This document shows positions 1-10,141 of a stretch of 64,000 nucleotides of DNA, piece by piece. A program made the position numbers and the translations under genes. The notes under the pieces are model-generated. The model had not been told where the DNA came from, ran no database searches, and was given only the letters and a program-made list of their open reading frames with translations. This DNA comes from Mesocentrotus franciscanus. Lineage: Eukaryota > Echinodermata > Echinoidea > Camarodonta > Strongylocentrotidae. Each line of letters begins with the position of its first letter. Positions within the stretch are counted from its first letter, which is position 1. The DNA is taken from contig CP137680.1 of assembly GCA_037976565.1 (NCBI GenBank), positions 16,488,374 to 16,552,373 of the forward strand, written 5' to 3'.

Positions 1-329
1 GTGTGAAGTAAAATCACCTACATGTATATTCTAATCTGTCATCACATAGAAATAATGAATTGGTCTATCCTTTTCTCTCTCATGAAAGTCATGAAGGAAC
101 TTTCATTTTACCTCTAGAGTTGGAATCAGCATATGTGGTCTTTCATCTTCAATTTTTTCTTCTTCAATCATGTATTTAGCGAATGTTACTTGGAATGAGG
201 ACCTCAAAGTAGGACATATTTGATATTATTAACACATTGAGATACACATGGAGATGTATATTCTATTAATTCAATGTGATCTGAATTGTACCGATAATTG
301 GCCTTTGCTGTTTGATTATTTGTGCACAG
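1..329 (+). other. rfc3: RFC3 intron (partial)
   Basis: AT-rich sequence upstream of the first visible RFC3 exon, ending in the splice acceptor TTTGTGCACAG at 319-329. No exon is recognised in it. The exons encoding the N-terminal AAA+ part of RFC3 must lie before this window. Confidence 0.6.
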
Positions 330-466
330 ATCACACAAATCCTCCAACATGTGTGCAAGAAGGAAGGTTTGAATCTTCCATCTGAGCTAGCCAAGAGGAT
401 TGCTGAAAAGTCAGAAAGGAACCTCAGGAAAGCCATCTTGTCATGTGAAGCATGCAAAGTACAACA
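330..466 (+). CDS. rfc3: Replication factor C subunit 3, internal exon
   Basis: RFC3 is a small subunit of the RFC clamp loader, which opens PCNA and loads it onto primed DNA in the nucleus during replication and repair. This 137-nt exon reads from codon ATC at 330 and encodes 45 codons including CKKEGLNLPSELAKRIAEKS and LRKAILSCEACKVQQ, which match the region after the AAA+ core of animal RFC3 nearly residue for residue. The acceptor AG is at 328-329 and the donor GTAAGT at 467-472. The exon ends with two bases of a CAG codon completed by the next exon. No frameshift or stop is seen. The antisense open frame over this exon is a shadow. Confidence 0.93.
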
Positions 467-1154
467 GTAAGTTATTGCACAAAAACTTTTTATGTGTGAT
501 TATAACACAGTCGCAACCATGTGTTTGACTATCCTTTCTCACTCTGTGTCTCTTCCCCTCTTTGTTCATCAGCCCCTGATTTCATCAATCAATCATCAAA
601 ACCTTTAAACATATATAGTTTCTTCAAACCACTTACCAATGGATTAGTTGAGCTTCTCCATTGCTGTTGATTCTTATTCTTATTTCCAAACTGAGAATAC
701 CTTTAAAAAAAAAAAATCACTTCTTTGCCGTGTTCAAAGCAAAATGAAATCAATTCCTGGATATAAAGCGAATTACTCCATGTCACTGTCTTTCTTGGGT
801 GCACAAAGAAAAGTGTACAAGTTATTTACCTGGCTGCATTACAGAACCCTTCTATGTGATGTTCGTATGGTATAATACCTAACCTTTCCTGAAACAGGTG
901 CTCTGGTATATCTTTTCTTATTCACTGACAGGCCCCTGATTATCATCACAATAGTGGCCCAGACAATGAACCCTGACACAGCAGAATAAATCTCCATTTG
1001 AATGCTTTACCATTAATGGCACATTTGTCTTTCACACTCTTTTACCCCATCACCCTTCCCTCAAATCCTTCTTTGCCTTATTACCTGAAAGGCAAACTAA
1101 GTTTTTACAACATGAGGTTGAAGTCCTGGGGGCTTTTTTTTTTTTTACACAACT
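467..1154 (+). other. RFC3 intron, first part
   Basis: Intron sequence without recognisable coding potential. It is AT-rich with short poly-A and poly-T runs. The short open frames here show no family resemblance. Confidence 0.5.
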
Positions 1155-1500
1155 GTTTAGCCATTTTCGTGAAAAAATTCCTAGAAGTGCTCTGGTGAAA
1201 GAGTCTAAGTCGTCAGTGCACATGGTCCTACGAACTATCTATACCTGCGCATGCACACATGGTAATCGTTAGTGATGGGTTATAATAATCATGCAAATGC
1301 ACCTTCCATCAACCCATCGTTGGCTCAATCGGTAAGGATAGCGTAATACAACCATGGAGTTGTGGGTTGGAGTCTCAGCATTTATTCAGTCCTTTTTTTT
1401 GCCTTTATAAATAGTGAGGCAAAGCAATAAATAATCAAAGTCTAATTGTTTGTGACGACTAAGACTCTTTCACCAGAGCACTTCTAGGAATTATGGCTAA
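1155..1500. mobile_element. Short inverted-repeat element with tRNA-like core
   Basis: Two arms of about 40-45 bp, at about 1170-1215 and 1452-1500, are inverted copies sharing CCTAGAAGTGCTCTGGTGAA and GAGTCT.AGTCGTC. Between them, 1315-1375 resembles a tRNA gene: an A-box-like TGGCTCAATCGGTAAGG, a small CAAC/GTTG stem, then a B-box-like GGGTTGGAGTCTC. This could be a tRNA-derived SINE captured in a foldback element, or a chance resemblance. Confidence 0.5.
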
Positions 1501-1527
1501 ATACTTGTGTAAAAAAAATATGCGCGT

Positions 1528-1910
1528 CCTGGGGAGTGTTTCACAAAGACTAAGATCGATTAAAGTTGTACTTGAACTATGGCAGGCAGTTCAAGCCACT
1601 AGTTGCTCTAACCATTCCTGGAATTGTTTTCTCAAGGGACGTTCAAATTGTGGTCACAAATCTACAGAATTTACATTTTTTTAAGAAAAAGATTTATCTA
1701 AAGATCATAATTTCTAAGGTTTTTTCCCAAAGGGCATAAATGTAAGTAACTTTTTTCTTCAACAATGAACTATCAAAAATGTAAATTATGTAGATTTTCG
1801 ACGACCCTTGAGAGACCTATGGTGAGAGCAACCAGTGGCATGAATGGCCTGCCATAGTTCAAGTCCAACTTAAGTTGATCTTAGTCTTTGTGAAACACCC
1901 CCCCCCCTGG
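1528..1910. mobile_element. Foldback MITE in RFC3 intron
   Basis: The two ends are inverted copies for about 85 bp, sharing GTGTTTCACAAAGACTAAGA and CTTGAACTATGGCAGGC. The similarity continues patchily inward through a CTCAAGGG / CCCTTGAG pair, so the whole 380 bp can fold into one hairpin. No coding capacity, as expected of a non-autonomous DNA transposon. Confidence 0.75.
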
Positions 1911-2139
1911 TATGGCACTTACGGTATGTCAGTAGGCAAGTCTTTTTTTTTTCTGCTTCTCTCAATGTTAAATGGGTACCAGATAGGATGTGATGAAGGT
2001 CATTATGATTTGTTTTAGTGATGCGAGTGTTTGTAAAATCGCACACACGGCTTCCCAGGTAGTGGTGAATTTTGTATGCAGGTGAGCCTGAATCTGATGA
2101 TTATGGTATTATATCTCTAAAACATTTGGAAACCTTTTT

Positions 2140-3190
2140 GTCTCGCCTGCGTAGCAAAAAGCGAGACATAGGCGCCGCTTTTTCCGGTGGCGGTGGCGAC
2201 GGCGGCGGCGACGGCGTCAACATCAAAAACTTAACCAAGGTTAAGTTTTTGAATTTTAATATAATTTTGAAAGTATAAGTTCTTATTCAATGAAACTTGG
2301 ACTAAAGGGTTATCAAGTATCCCCAATCATGTGAGGAGAATTTCAGGTCACAAAGTCAAGGTCAAAGGTCATCTAAGGTCAACAGACTTAGACTTTGTTG
2401 TGGCATCATCATCAAAAACTTAACCTGAGGTTAAGTATTTTAATTTTTTATATAATTTTGAAAGTATAAGTTATTATTCAATGAAACTTGGACTAAAGGG
2501 TTATCAAGTATCCCCAATCATGTGAGGAGAATTTCAGGTCACAAAGTCAAGGTCAAAGGTCATTTCTGGTCATCACACTTAGACGATGTTGTGGCATCAG
2601 GTTAAGATTTTGAATTTTTATCGTAATTTTGAAAGTATACATTCCTATTCCATGAAACTTGAACATAATGGTTATCAAGTATCACCAATCTGGGGCTGTA
2701 GTGTCATGATATTAGTCTTTTGGGTGACAAAGTCAAGGTCAAATGTCCTTTCAGGTCTGCAAACTTGACTATGTTGTGGCATCAACATCAAGATTTTGAA
2801 TTTTTAGCATACCGGTAATTGCAAAAGTGTTTGTTCATATTCCATGAAACTTGTACCCAAGGGTTATCAAGTATCACAAATCATAAGACACAAATTCCAG
2901 GTCACAAAGTCAAGGTCAAATGTCATTTTAGGTCAGTAGACTTGGATTATATTTTTCACAACTTAATATGAGAATTATTGATATTTGTTCATATATCATG
3001 AAAGTTATCAATCTTGGTACAAACAATAGTCAATAATTCTTCTGATGATTCTTAGTCAATATTCACTTCAAAATTCTGATTAGATTCAGAGGATTTCATT
3101 TTGGGGGGCCTGCTAATGGGCCACCCTGCCTGTAAATAATGTCCCTACCTCAATTTATTATCATATCGAATTGCGTAATGCAGGCGAGAC
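2140..3190. mobile_element. TIR element with DR1-bearing tandem repeats
   Basis: Bounded by the inverted tips GTCTCGCCTGC (2140-2150) and GCAGGCGAGAC (3180-3190). A GC-rich cap with GGCGGC runs follows the left tip. Inside are about four degenerate tandem units of roughly 180-190 bp, marked by ATGAAACTTG and GGTTATCAAGTATC at about 2290, 2475, 2650 and 2845. The units carry TCAAGGTCA, and the first two also carry AGGTCAAAGGTCA, a direct repeat of the nuclear-receptor half-site with one-base spacing (DR1). It sits in an RFC3 intron and has no coding capacity. Confidence 0.7.
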
Positions 3191-3262
3191 CGCCGAGAGC
3201 GTTTCCCTTGTTTATTATTGAACCACTCAATTCTAAAGAAAGTTTCTCTATTGTTTGATCAG

Positions 3263-3431
3263 GTATCCATTCAGTGCTGACCAGGACATCCCTGAGGCCG
3301 ATTGGGAGGTGTTCCTCAGAGAAACGGCCAACCATATCATCCAGCAACAGAGCCCTCGGCAACTGCTAGAGGTGAGGGGTCGTATGTATGAACTCCTGAC
3401 CCACTGCATCCCACCCGATGTCATCCTCAAG
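3263..3431 (+). CDS. rfc3: Replication factor C subunit 3, penultimate exon
   Basis: A 169-nt exon that completes the split CAG codon and encodes YPFSADQDIPEADWEVFLRE, then TANHIIQQQSPRQLLEVRGR and MYELLTHCIPPDVILK. This is the helical C-terminal collar region of RFC3, and the LLEVRGR-YELLTHCIPP stretch is diagnostic. The acceptor AG is at 3261-3262 and the donor GTAAAA begins at 3432. The exon ends on a codon boundary, so the reading frame with the neighbouring exons is intact. Confidence 0.95.
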
Positions 3432-3805
3432 GTAAAATAAAAATAGTACATTTGATAATCTATACTACAACTACTACTACTACACTACACTACTACTATG
3501 ACTATGAAGACTATGACAATGACCACTTCTGCTACTACTACTACTACTAATTTTCCCTTTGAGGAGTTGTCCAGTGATAATTATGATTGTGCTAATTAAG
3601 AATTTATGCTACAGGGGGTTGGTCACAAGAGGTAAAGTTCACCCAGTTGGTAATTATTTCCACAAAAAAACCTGTCAGACGCTTATTACTTTCACAGGTA
3701 ATGCATCAGTATTCAGGTATGCCAAGTGACTTCAATAGATTTCACGAGGACTGTTGAAGGTTTCCTCAAATTTGTAGTTTTTTTCTTCTTCTTCTTTTCT
3801 ATCAG
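3432..3805 (+). other. RFC3 last intron with CTA-type microsatellite
   Basis: Contains an impure trinucleotide tract (ACT/CTA units) at about 3463-3550 and ends in a pyrimidine-rich tract before the acceptor AG at 3804-3805. Nothing else recognised. Confidence 0.6.
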
Positions 3806-3997
3806 GGCCTTCTCCGAGAGCTGCTTAAGAACTGCGATGGTCAACTAAAGACACAGGTTACCCATCAGGCTGCTTTCTACGAGCATCGCATGCAGCAGGG
3901 TAACAAGGCTATTTATCATCTTGAAGCATTCGTTGCCAAGTTTATGAGCATCTACAAGAGATTCCTTGAAGAGGGCTTTGAAGCCATGATGTTTTGA
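3806..3997 (+). CDS. rfc3: Replication factor C subunit 3, terminal coding exon
   Basis: A 192-nt exon encoding 63 residues and a TGA stop at 3995-3997. The protein runs GLLRELLKNCDGQLKTQV, AAFYEHRMQQGNKAIYHLEA and FVAKFMSIYKRFLEEGFEAM, and ends in MF as in human RFC3. Together the three visible exons give 165 residues, close to the C-terminal half of the roughly 356-residue family. This part forms the collar that holds the RFC pentamer together. No damage is seen, so RFC3 is the one clearly intact conserved gene at this edge of the window. Confidence 0.96.
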   Translation, partial: GLLRELLKNCDGQLKTQVTHQAAFYEHRMQQGNKAIYHLEAFVAKFMSIYKRFLEEGFEAMMF

Positions 3998-5045
3998 ATG
4001 GAATGAGATGATAAATGTTACTAGATTCCTCCTTCCTGCTTTGACCATACGTCAAAGGGAGTATGTGGGATTGAAATTAGAATGTGATCTACATCTTCCC
4101 TCTGCTTTCACCATGCATAAAAAAGAATGTGTGGGACTTCAGTTATAGATTGTATTCCCTTCACCATTGTGACTATAAATTGGATGGATTGTATGGGACT
4201 GATGTTCTAAACTTGAGCTACCATTTCAGCTACTTTTGACTAGACATGGAAAATAATATGCGGGACTTACACTTTAAATCATTTGACAAACTGACTAAAC
4301 TACTCTCCCCCATCTTGCTATGATTAAGGAGTGGAAAGAAGTGTATAGTACTAATATTCTTAATCTGATCTACACATTACCTCTTCTTTGACCAGGTATA
4401 GGAAGAGAACAAATGGGACTGGATTTCTAGATTATATATCTATATATGACCTAATCCTTCACCCTGATATGATTACATGGAAATGAGTGTAGGCCTATGG
4501 GACTGACATTTTAAATGTGAAAGAAGTGTATGGGACTTGTATGTTAAATCATATGAAGTACTTACTGTGCAACTCCCCTCCACCTTCTTATGACTAAGAT
4601 TGTAAAGGAGTACATGGCACTGATATTCAAAAGCCGATAATATATATATATACATGTATATACATATATGTGGGCTACTCCCTTCCAGTTTGATTTAACA
4701 ATACATGAAATTAAATGAACTGGGACTGATGATGGGTAGTGTGAACATCATTCTATGGAAATTATGTTATCTGACGGATAGATTCAAACTCTGTAACTAA
4801 GCATCTTGTTTAGGTCGAATCCTACATTATTTCTGAATCAGATGACAGGTAATTTTTTGTGATCTACTTTCATCTATCCATTTGTGACAATACATGAAAA
4901 CACTGGTGCAGGATTGACGCTTGGTAGTTGTAATTTTTGTTTTGTCTCCAAATATATGAAACATTTTAATTAGTAAAAAGTGCCTCAGTTCGGGGTCAAA
5001 CCCTGCATCATTGGCCATTATACCTTACCTTATGTGTTAATAAAG
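3998..5045 (+). other. rfc3: RFC3 3' untranslated region with degenerate repeats
   Basis: Follows the RFC3 stop without an evident new gene. About 4040-4730 is a decayed tandem repeat of roughly 65-90 bp whose units share a TATGGGACT.ATATTCTAAA-type core; GGGACT or a one-base variant recurs at least eight times. A consensus AATAAA polyadenylation signal lies at 5039-5044, so transcript cleavage near 5060 is plausible. The exact 3' end is inferred. Confidence 0.55.
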
Positions 5046-5059
5046 AGAACTATCTCTGT

Positions 5060-5540
5060 TCATTTTGTGCTCGACCTTCGAGGCAAATATTTAGAAATTC
5101 ATTGTACATTCACACTTATTGCATGGGCATTGTGAATTCAGTTTTGTATCATGTTTGTTTTGGTAATAAAAATTACAAAACAAAGAGAATGGAGAGATAT
5201 GTCGGCCATAAAACAAATTTCTCGAGCATCACCATGGTCCTATGTTGCCAGGTTATCCATCTATATCTCCATCCGTTGTTTACCATGACTTACAATCGTC
5301 AAAGTAGGCTCAACTATGCATATGGCAAATATCTTGAAAAACCTTTCACATGTATATGTAGGTAATTTTTGTTAATAAAACCTTGTACAGGCGATTTGCT
5401 AGGCCTTAATTGTCTATGATTTTTATTGAGAATTTGCTATGTATGAGGAGGAAGAGAACTCGCGATCAGTGAGGGATGTATCGTGACAGTGAAAGTAATT
5501 CAGTGTTCTTGAAGGTCATCGTCACGTGCGATTGCTCTAG
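5060..5540 (+). repeat. Dispersed repeat, copy 1 (uninterrupted)
   Basis: Sequence around TTGCATGGGCATTGTGAATT recurs at about 35650-36900 and 55925-56095. This copy keeps the uninterrupted site TGTTGCCAGGTTATCC at 5243-5258, which is split by an LTR in the second copy. An open frame of 87 codons here is not conserved between copies and is not called as a gene. Confidence 0.75.
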
Positions 5541-6690
5541 TGAATTAATTCATTAATCTAGTAAAGGTTACTTAACAACCCTGAATAATAATACCAAAGG
5601 ATTCCAGAAATATATTTTAGTATTCAATTTAATGTAACTCAAATAGGACATATCATATCGGTGTCGTTTACAAAATAATCAGTAATTGCAAATAGAATAC
5701 AGGCATTCAATACTAGACTTCGATATCATGTAATAAAATCATGATATGAAGTTTAAAGACCTTCTCCGATGAAAATACAACTATATATCAATGGAAAGCT
5801 GATTGGACGTAGAATACAAAAACATACACGTAAAACTTATGTTTCATTTCATTATTGTACAATAAGCAGATAAAGACTTCATTTTCAGCCCCCTCTGAAT
5901 TTGGGGTAAACAGATGACAAATAACCCGCTATCATGATGATGTCATCGTACAGTATTTATATTGGACTGAGACCCCATGGCTTTCTCAAACTCACAAAAC
6001 AGATCCAACAACTAATAAAATTGTAAAATATCTCTTTCAAATTTGCAAAGAAGATCATATTTTCCTATCCAATTAAGATCAACAGTGACTATACAAATCA
6101 GATATCATATATCAAAAGTTATTGAAAGGAACAGATTCGGCCAGGAAATGGAAAATCTTTAATTTTCACGAAGCTGCAGGCATGGCATTCTGTGCCACGG
6201 CTCCTCTCCCGCTTCCATGTTCACTCTAGTAGTCCTCAACCTGGACCGTTTCCGGTGTCGTAGGCGATTGGTTCCTGGTTCCGGAGAAACGAGTCAGCGC
6301 ACCAAATTGTTATTCCGGAACAAATCGACTGAAATCACTCATCCGCCGATACATGCAATACGGAGCCGCCGATCCTATCCGGCCTTTGCTCGGGGTTTCT
6401 GCTAATATAATGACGAAGATTTTGTGTGTGTATGATGTCGGCGAAACATGTTTAAAATATGCATTAGCAACATTTCTTTTTTTTAATAATTAATCTTAAT
6501 GACGGGCTCATGTTTCTCGATCTGAAATTGTACATGTTCAGCCACATTGCCTCTCATTTCAGCCATATTGTAGTACCGGTAACATGTTCTAGGGGGTTTC
6601 CACAATTATTAAAATTGTTATTATTACACACAATGATTTGGGGCTTTTGTTATCCTCTTGAAGTGAGAGATCTTGTCATTCCAAGGTTTG
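5541..6690. other. No gene seen; dispersed repeat at about 5970-6180
   Basis: AT-rich DNA. About 5970-6180 is a diverged copy of about 51435-51670, sharing GCCAGGAAATGGAAAATCTT and the preceding TTCAAA..TTCGCAAAGAAGATC stretch. The GC-richer stretch 6180-6405 is open for 62 codons but resembles no family I know. Confidence 0.5.
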
Positions 6691-7080
6691 ATTAAGGATG
6701 GGGTTAGAAGGGAGACGACAAATATCAGAGGTGAAAAGGGGCGCTTCTCGTACCTGCAGAAAAGAGGCACTATAAGATTTAAATAGGGGTATTTAATTAT
6801 AAGAGGCGAAAAGGGGCATTTATGAGAAGGGGAAGATTGGGACTCTTATAAAAAGGAAAATGGGCAAATATTATAATAGAGGACACGTGTCAAAATAAAC
6901 GGGGGCACTGATCAGAGGTGAAAGGGGAAACTTATTAGAAGAGGGAGGGCACTTAATTAAGCAGGAAAATTGAAACTTGTCAAAGTAAAAGGGGCACCTC
7001 TCATATTTGGATAGGGGCATATCAGAGCTGGTAAGAAATAAGGAATAAAATGGGGTACTTGAAAAGGTGGGGCACTTCAG
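6690..7080. repeat. G-rich degenerate minisatellite, first array
   Basis: Loose repetition of a unit of about 25-35 bp built on AAAAGGGGCACTTATCAGA and AGAGGTGAAAAGGGG. The same family forms a longer array at 19480-20560 and an inverted array at 38630-39000. It opens short low-complexity frames that are not genes. Confidence 0.75.
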
Positions 7081-7214
7081 CATGTTGAATTCAAAGTTAT
7101 TGGTCCAAAAGGAAATTTGTTACGTTTACATGCATTATTCACAGAGAAAAATAAATAAAATGTAGGGCCTACATGTGACATGATACATATAACATAAAAC
7201 CAGTATAGAGAGAG

Positions 7215-7895
7215 ATTGAGTGATTTCAAGTTCGGTGTTGAAAGCTGGTGTCGGTGTTGTGAGAACACCAACACCAGCTACAACACCTAACTTGAAATCA
7301 TACTGGTGTTGAGGTTGACCTCGGAAAATATGACGCATTTCCGGTAGTCTGTGTTGAGGGGTGGTGTTGAATGTCGTCTGCTGAACCGAGTATCGCGGTT
7401 GGTGTTGACGATTTACGTGTAATTTTCCCATTAACCAACACCAGCCCCTAGGGATTGGGAAATTCATGATTTCAAGTTTGGTGTTGGTGTTGGTGTTGCA
7501 GTATACCGCAGGTAATTATGCGTGCATCTGCCACGAATCTCACGATCAGGCCAAGGTAAAATCCATTTTCCAGTAAAAACAACTGTAAATCATGGGAGCT
7601 CTATATGTTTTTCAAGAGAAATGATATTTTCCCTATTTATTTTTTAATATGACTTTACATTTGATATTCGATATGATGTAATTCCTTGGAATTTCTTAAT
7701 GGATTATGCTTTTATCGCAAGACTTTTCGCCTGTAGAGTAGACGTCACTTGGGTTGAGGCTGGTGTTGAGCTATCGATAACGTGATCGGTATCGTCCTTC
7801 TAAACTGACCGTTGGTGTTGGAGCTCGGTTTAGCAGCCTTTCCACGCTCTCAACACCAACACCAACACCGAACACCGTACTTGAAATCACTCAAT
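7215..7895. mobile_element. Inverted-repeat element rich in CAACACC
   Basis: The ends ATTGAGTGATTTCAAGT (7215-7231) and ACTTGAAATCACTCAAT (7879-7895) are exact inverted copies, each followed inward by runs of GGTGTTG/CAACACC. Two further internal copies of the tip occur near 7285 and 7468, pointing to nested or shuffled insertion. Open frames inside are low-complexity. Its class is unknown; no clear target-site duplication is seen. Confidence 0.65.
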
Positions 7896-8515
7896 AAACA
7901 TATAGCACTTTAACATTTACATTATATAGATATTTTCTCTGAATTTACATTATATTTAATTTGTTCATATATCCAGAGTAATTACCAACACAATATAACA
8001 CTGTAATTATTATTATCATTAATATTATCAGTATTAACATTATATTTTTTATAGTTATTTTTATTGTTAATATTATTATTAGTTTGACTCATTATAACAT
8101 TATAATAGAATATTGTTATTAAGCAAACAATAAACCACAAACAGTTTAACAATCAACAAAATTTTATCATAATCATTTTCTATATGGTGGAATAAATGTT
8201 CATATCTTCTGGGGGAATGCAATACCCTATTCTGATAGATCCACAACATTTATTGTCCCTATAAATGAAACCTAAATATGAGTGCAGTATGTATGCAATA
8301 TGAATACCTATTAAGGGCAGTATGAAATAAGTATTAATAAATATGCAATATACTATGACATGTGAGTATTAATACAAAAGATACTTTCTCATTTCATTTG
8401 AGAAAAGATGGCTATTATAAGAAATGAAATATTGTCCTACAATAAATACAAATATTTTTTTATCATTTTATCATTTCCTACAATCAAATATAAAAGAATG
8501 TAATACGAATCATAC
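7896..8515. other. AT-rich stretch, no gene seen
   Basis: Very AT-rich, with ATT/TAA tracts near 7990-8110. No exon, RNA gene or ordered repeat recognised. Confidence 0.5.
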
Positions 8516-8518
8516 ATT

Positions 8519-8850
8519 TTATATTTCATTCAACAGACGGATAGAGTACGGAACAAAAGAGTTCAGGTAACTCGAATTGCAGGATTTCTTCGACTGCCAC
8601 CTGTTACCACTGCTTAGCCCGACATAATTTTCATTTAGGGGGCGACTTGAATCCCTTGACACCTTAACAGCCGTACACACTGCTCTGTTTATACAAACCT
8701 CATCAAAATCCATTGGTCTATCTATTATTTTGGCTGCTTGTTTGACAACGGTTTTGAGTTTTCCTTGCTCTTTCTTTCTTTCTAGCACTATTGTACCACA
8801 CTACAGAATCATATGTTATTATACTTTCAACTAGGGACCGATAAAACAAA
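8519..8850 (-). pseudogene. LINE reverse transcriptase, C-terminal remnant
   Basis: The minus strand reads FYRSLVESIITYDSVVWYN, then a one-base frame change in an A/G-rich run, then KTVVKQAAKIIDRPM and SYLNSFVPYSIRLLNEI. This pattern (SLVES-W-N, K-A-KII, SFVP-IRLLN) is the C-terminal end of the reverse transcriptase of CR1/Rex-like non-LTR retrotransposons. It is 5' truncated and frameshifted, hence a dead fragment. About 9065-9115 (TTTCTGCATTTTTCCAAATA) matches another LINE tail at about 28372. Confidence 0.75.
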
Positions 8851-9139
8851 AAAAAAGTGACAGTATGGTCCTATCAACATGGTATGAGCGCTTCTTTCGC
8901 AGAAAGTGCATTCGCTGGCTCCCTTTTGTTGCAAAGGCTTTTTTATGCCCCTTAAGTTATCCCCCTGGGAGCGCCGCCTCTGAACCATAATATAACGTGC
9001 ATTATGCTAGCTCAGATTCCTATACATCATATTGACATACTCTACTCTACTCGCCTTTTGCTAATTATATGATTTTGATTTCATTTGATTTCTGCATTTT
9101 TCCAAATATTATAACTGAATAACAAAGAACATAAAAACG

Positions 9140-9790
9140 CAAGGTATAATTTTTTTTAAATGGAGGTTTCTTCGAAGGTCAAAAGCAACCATACCGGTAT
9201 ACCTTCAAATTTATTCGCAGTCTCCTCAATGTCTTGAGTTTATGTTATTGTAGTCCATATCTTCATATTTCATTTAAGTCACACTTTACACAATTTCAAA
9301 GTCATACTAGGGAATTACGGAAGCACGTTTTTAGTGAAATGTCCTGTAATCTAAGGTCTTCGGCAGAAATAGCTGACCTCGACTAACTGTGAAGTAATTA
9401 TTCCTTGTACAATGGTATTAAGGTATAAAGGTTAAACAAAAGTGAATGAAACTAAACCCTACAGATGACTTTAATAGCTAATTAATGTAATTGTACTTTT
9501 TACTTCATAACATTAAAAGTTAATGATATAAAACTTATAGGCGTCCTTATAACAAATGATCATTTTGCTTGAAACTAAGACTATATACACTAATTTCATA
9601 TCATGCAACAAAGGATCTAAAATATATAGGCCTACGATACGTACATGTTTACACATTTGATAAAACGGTTTAATTTTTATACTTCAAAGGATGATTCGGG
9701 AACACTTATTAGAACTGTACCTTCGCTTTAATTGACGACCATTCGCAAAACGAGGACGTCCTCGGTTCGTAAACCCTGTAAATTGTTGAC
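9140..9790. repeat. Segmental duplication, 3' flank of ADD copy A
   Basis: Matches about 59870-61140 downstream of copy C, for example TGAATGAAACTAAACCCTAC and ATCATTTTGCTTGAAACTAA, so the duplication that made A and C included the DNA past the gene's 3' end. The copy C side carries an extra insertion of about 680 bp near 60085-60765. Nothing coding is seen. Confidence 0.8.
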
Positions 9791-9915
9791 AATTTAAGGT
9801 CCTTAATTAATTTCATATAGGGGGGCACATACACTTAACACAATTGCAAGTACTATCCAAAAATCAACCAGTGCTTGTAACGTTTTACATCAGAAACGCG
9901 TATAAGGTGGCCAAG

Positions 9916-10141
9916 CTATAATAGGAGCGATCCTAAAGGGTCATGTTCTTTGCCGCCCTCCCCCTCCCCCACCAATTTTACCCTGATTATAAATAAATTT
10001 GAGTGAGTCACGTATGTTAAAAAAAATAATTGCAATAAGAACCTCCATGCCCCCAAAGGTGCCCCCAATCTTTCTCCTTCTCCTCTTTGTTGTGGCTTTG
10101 CCCTTTTTCTGTGGAGCTGCCTTGCCCTCCTTGCCTTTCTT
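9916..10141 (-). pseudogene. Untranslated remnant of the ADD copy A tail
   Basis: Directly after the copy A stop codon the same frame still reads KKGKEGKAAPQKKGKAT, which aligns with coding sequence of copies B and C (KKGKKGKAAPQKKGKATKK). The similarity fades after about 25 codons (around 10060). It shows that copy A lost its C-terminal end by a nonsense change. Confidence 0.7.

Noticed and set aside
7135..7467. 110-codon minus-strand frame
   Set aside because: Lies across the end and CAACACC repeats of an inverted-repeat element, with no domain.
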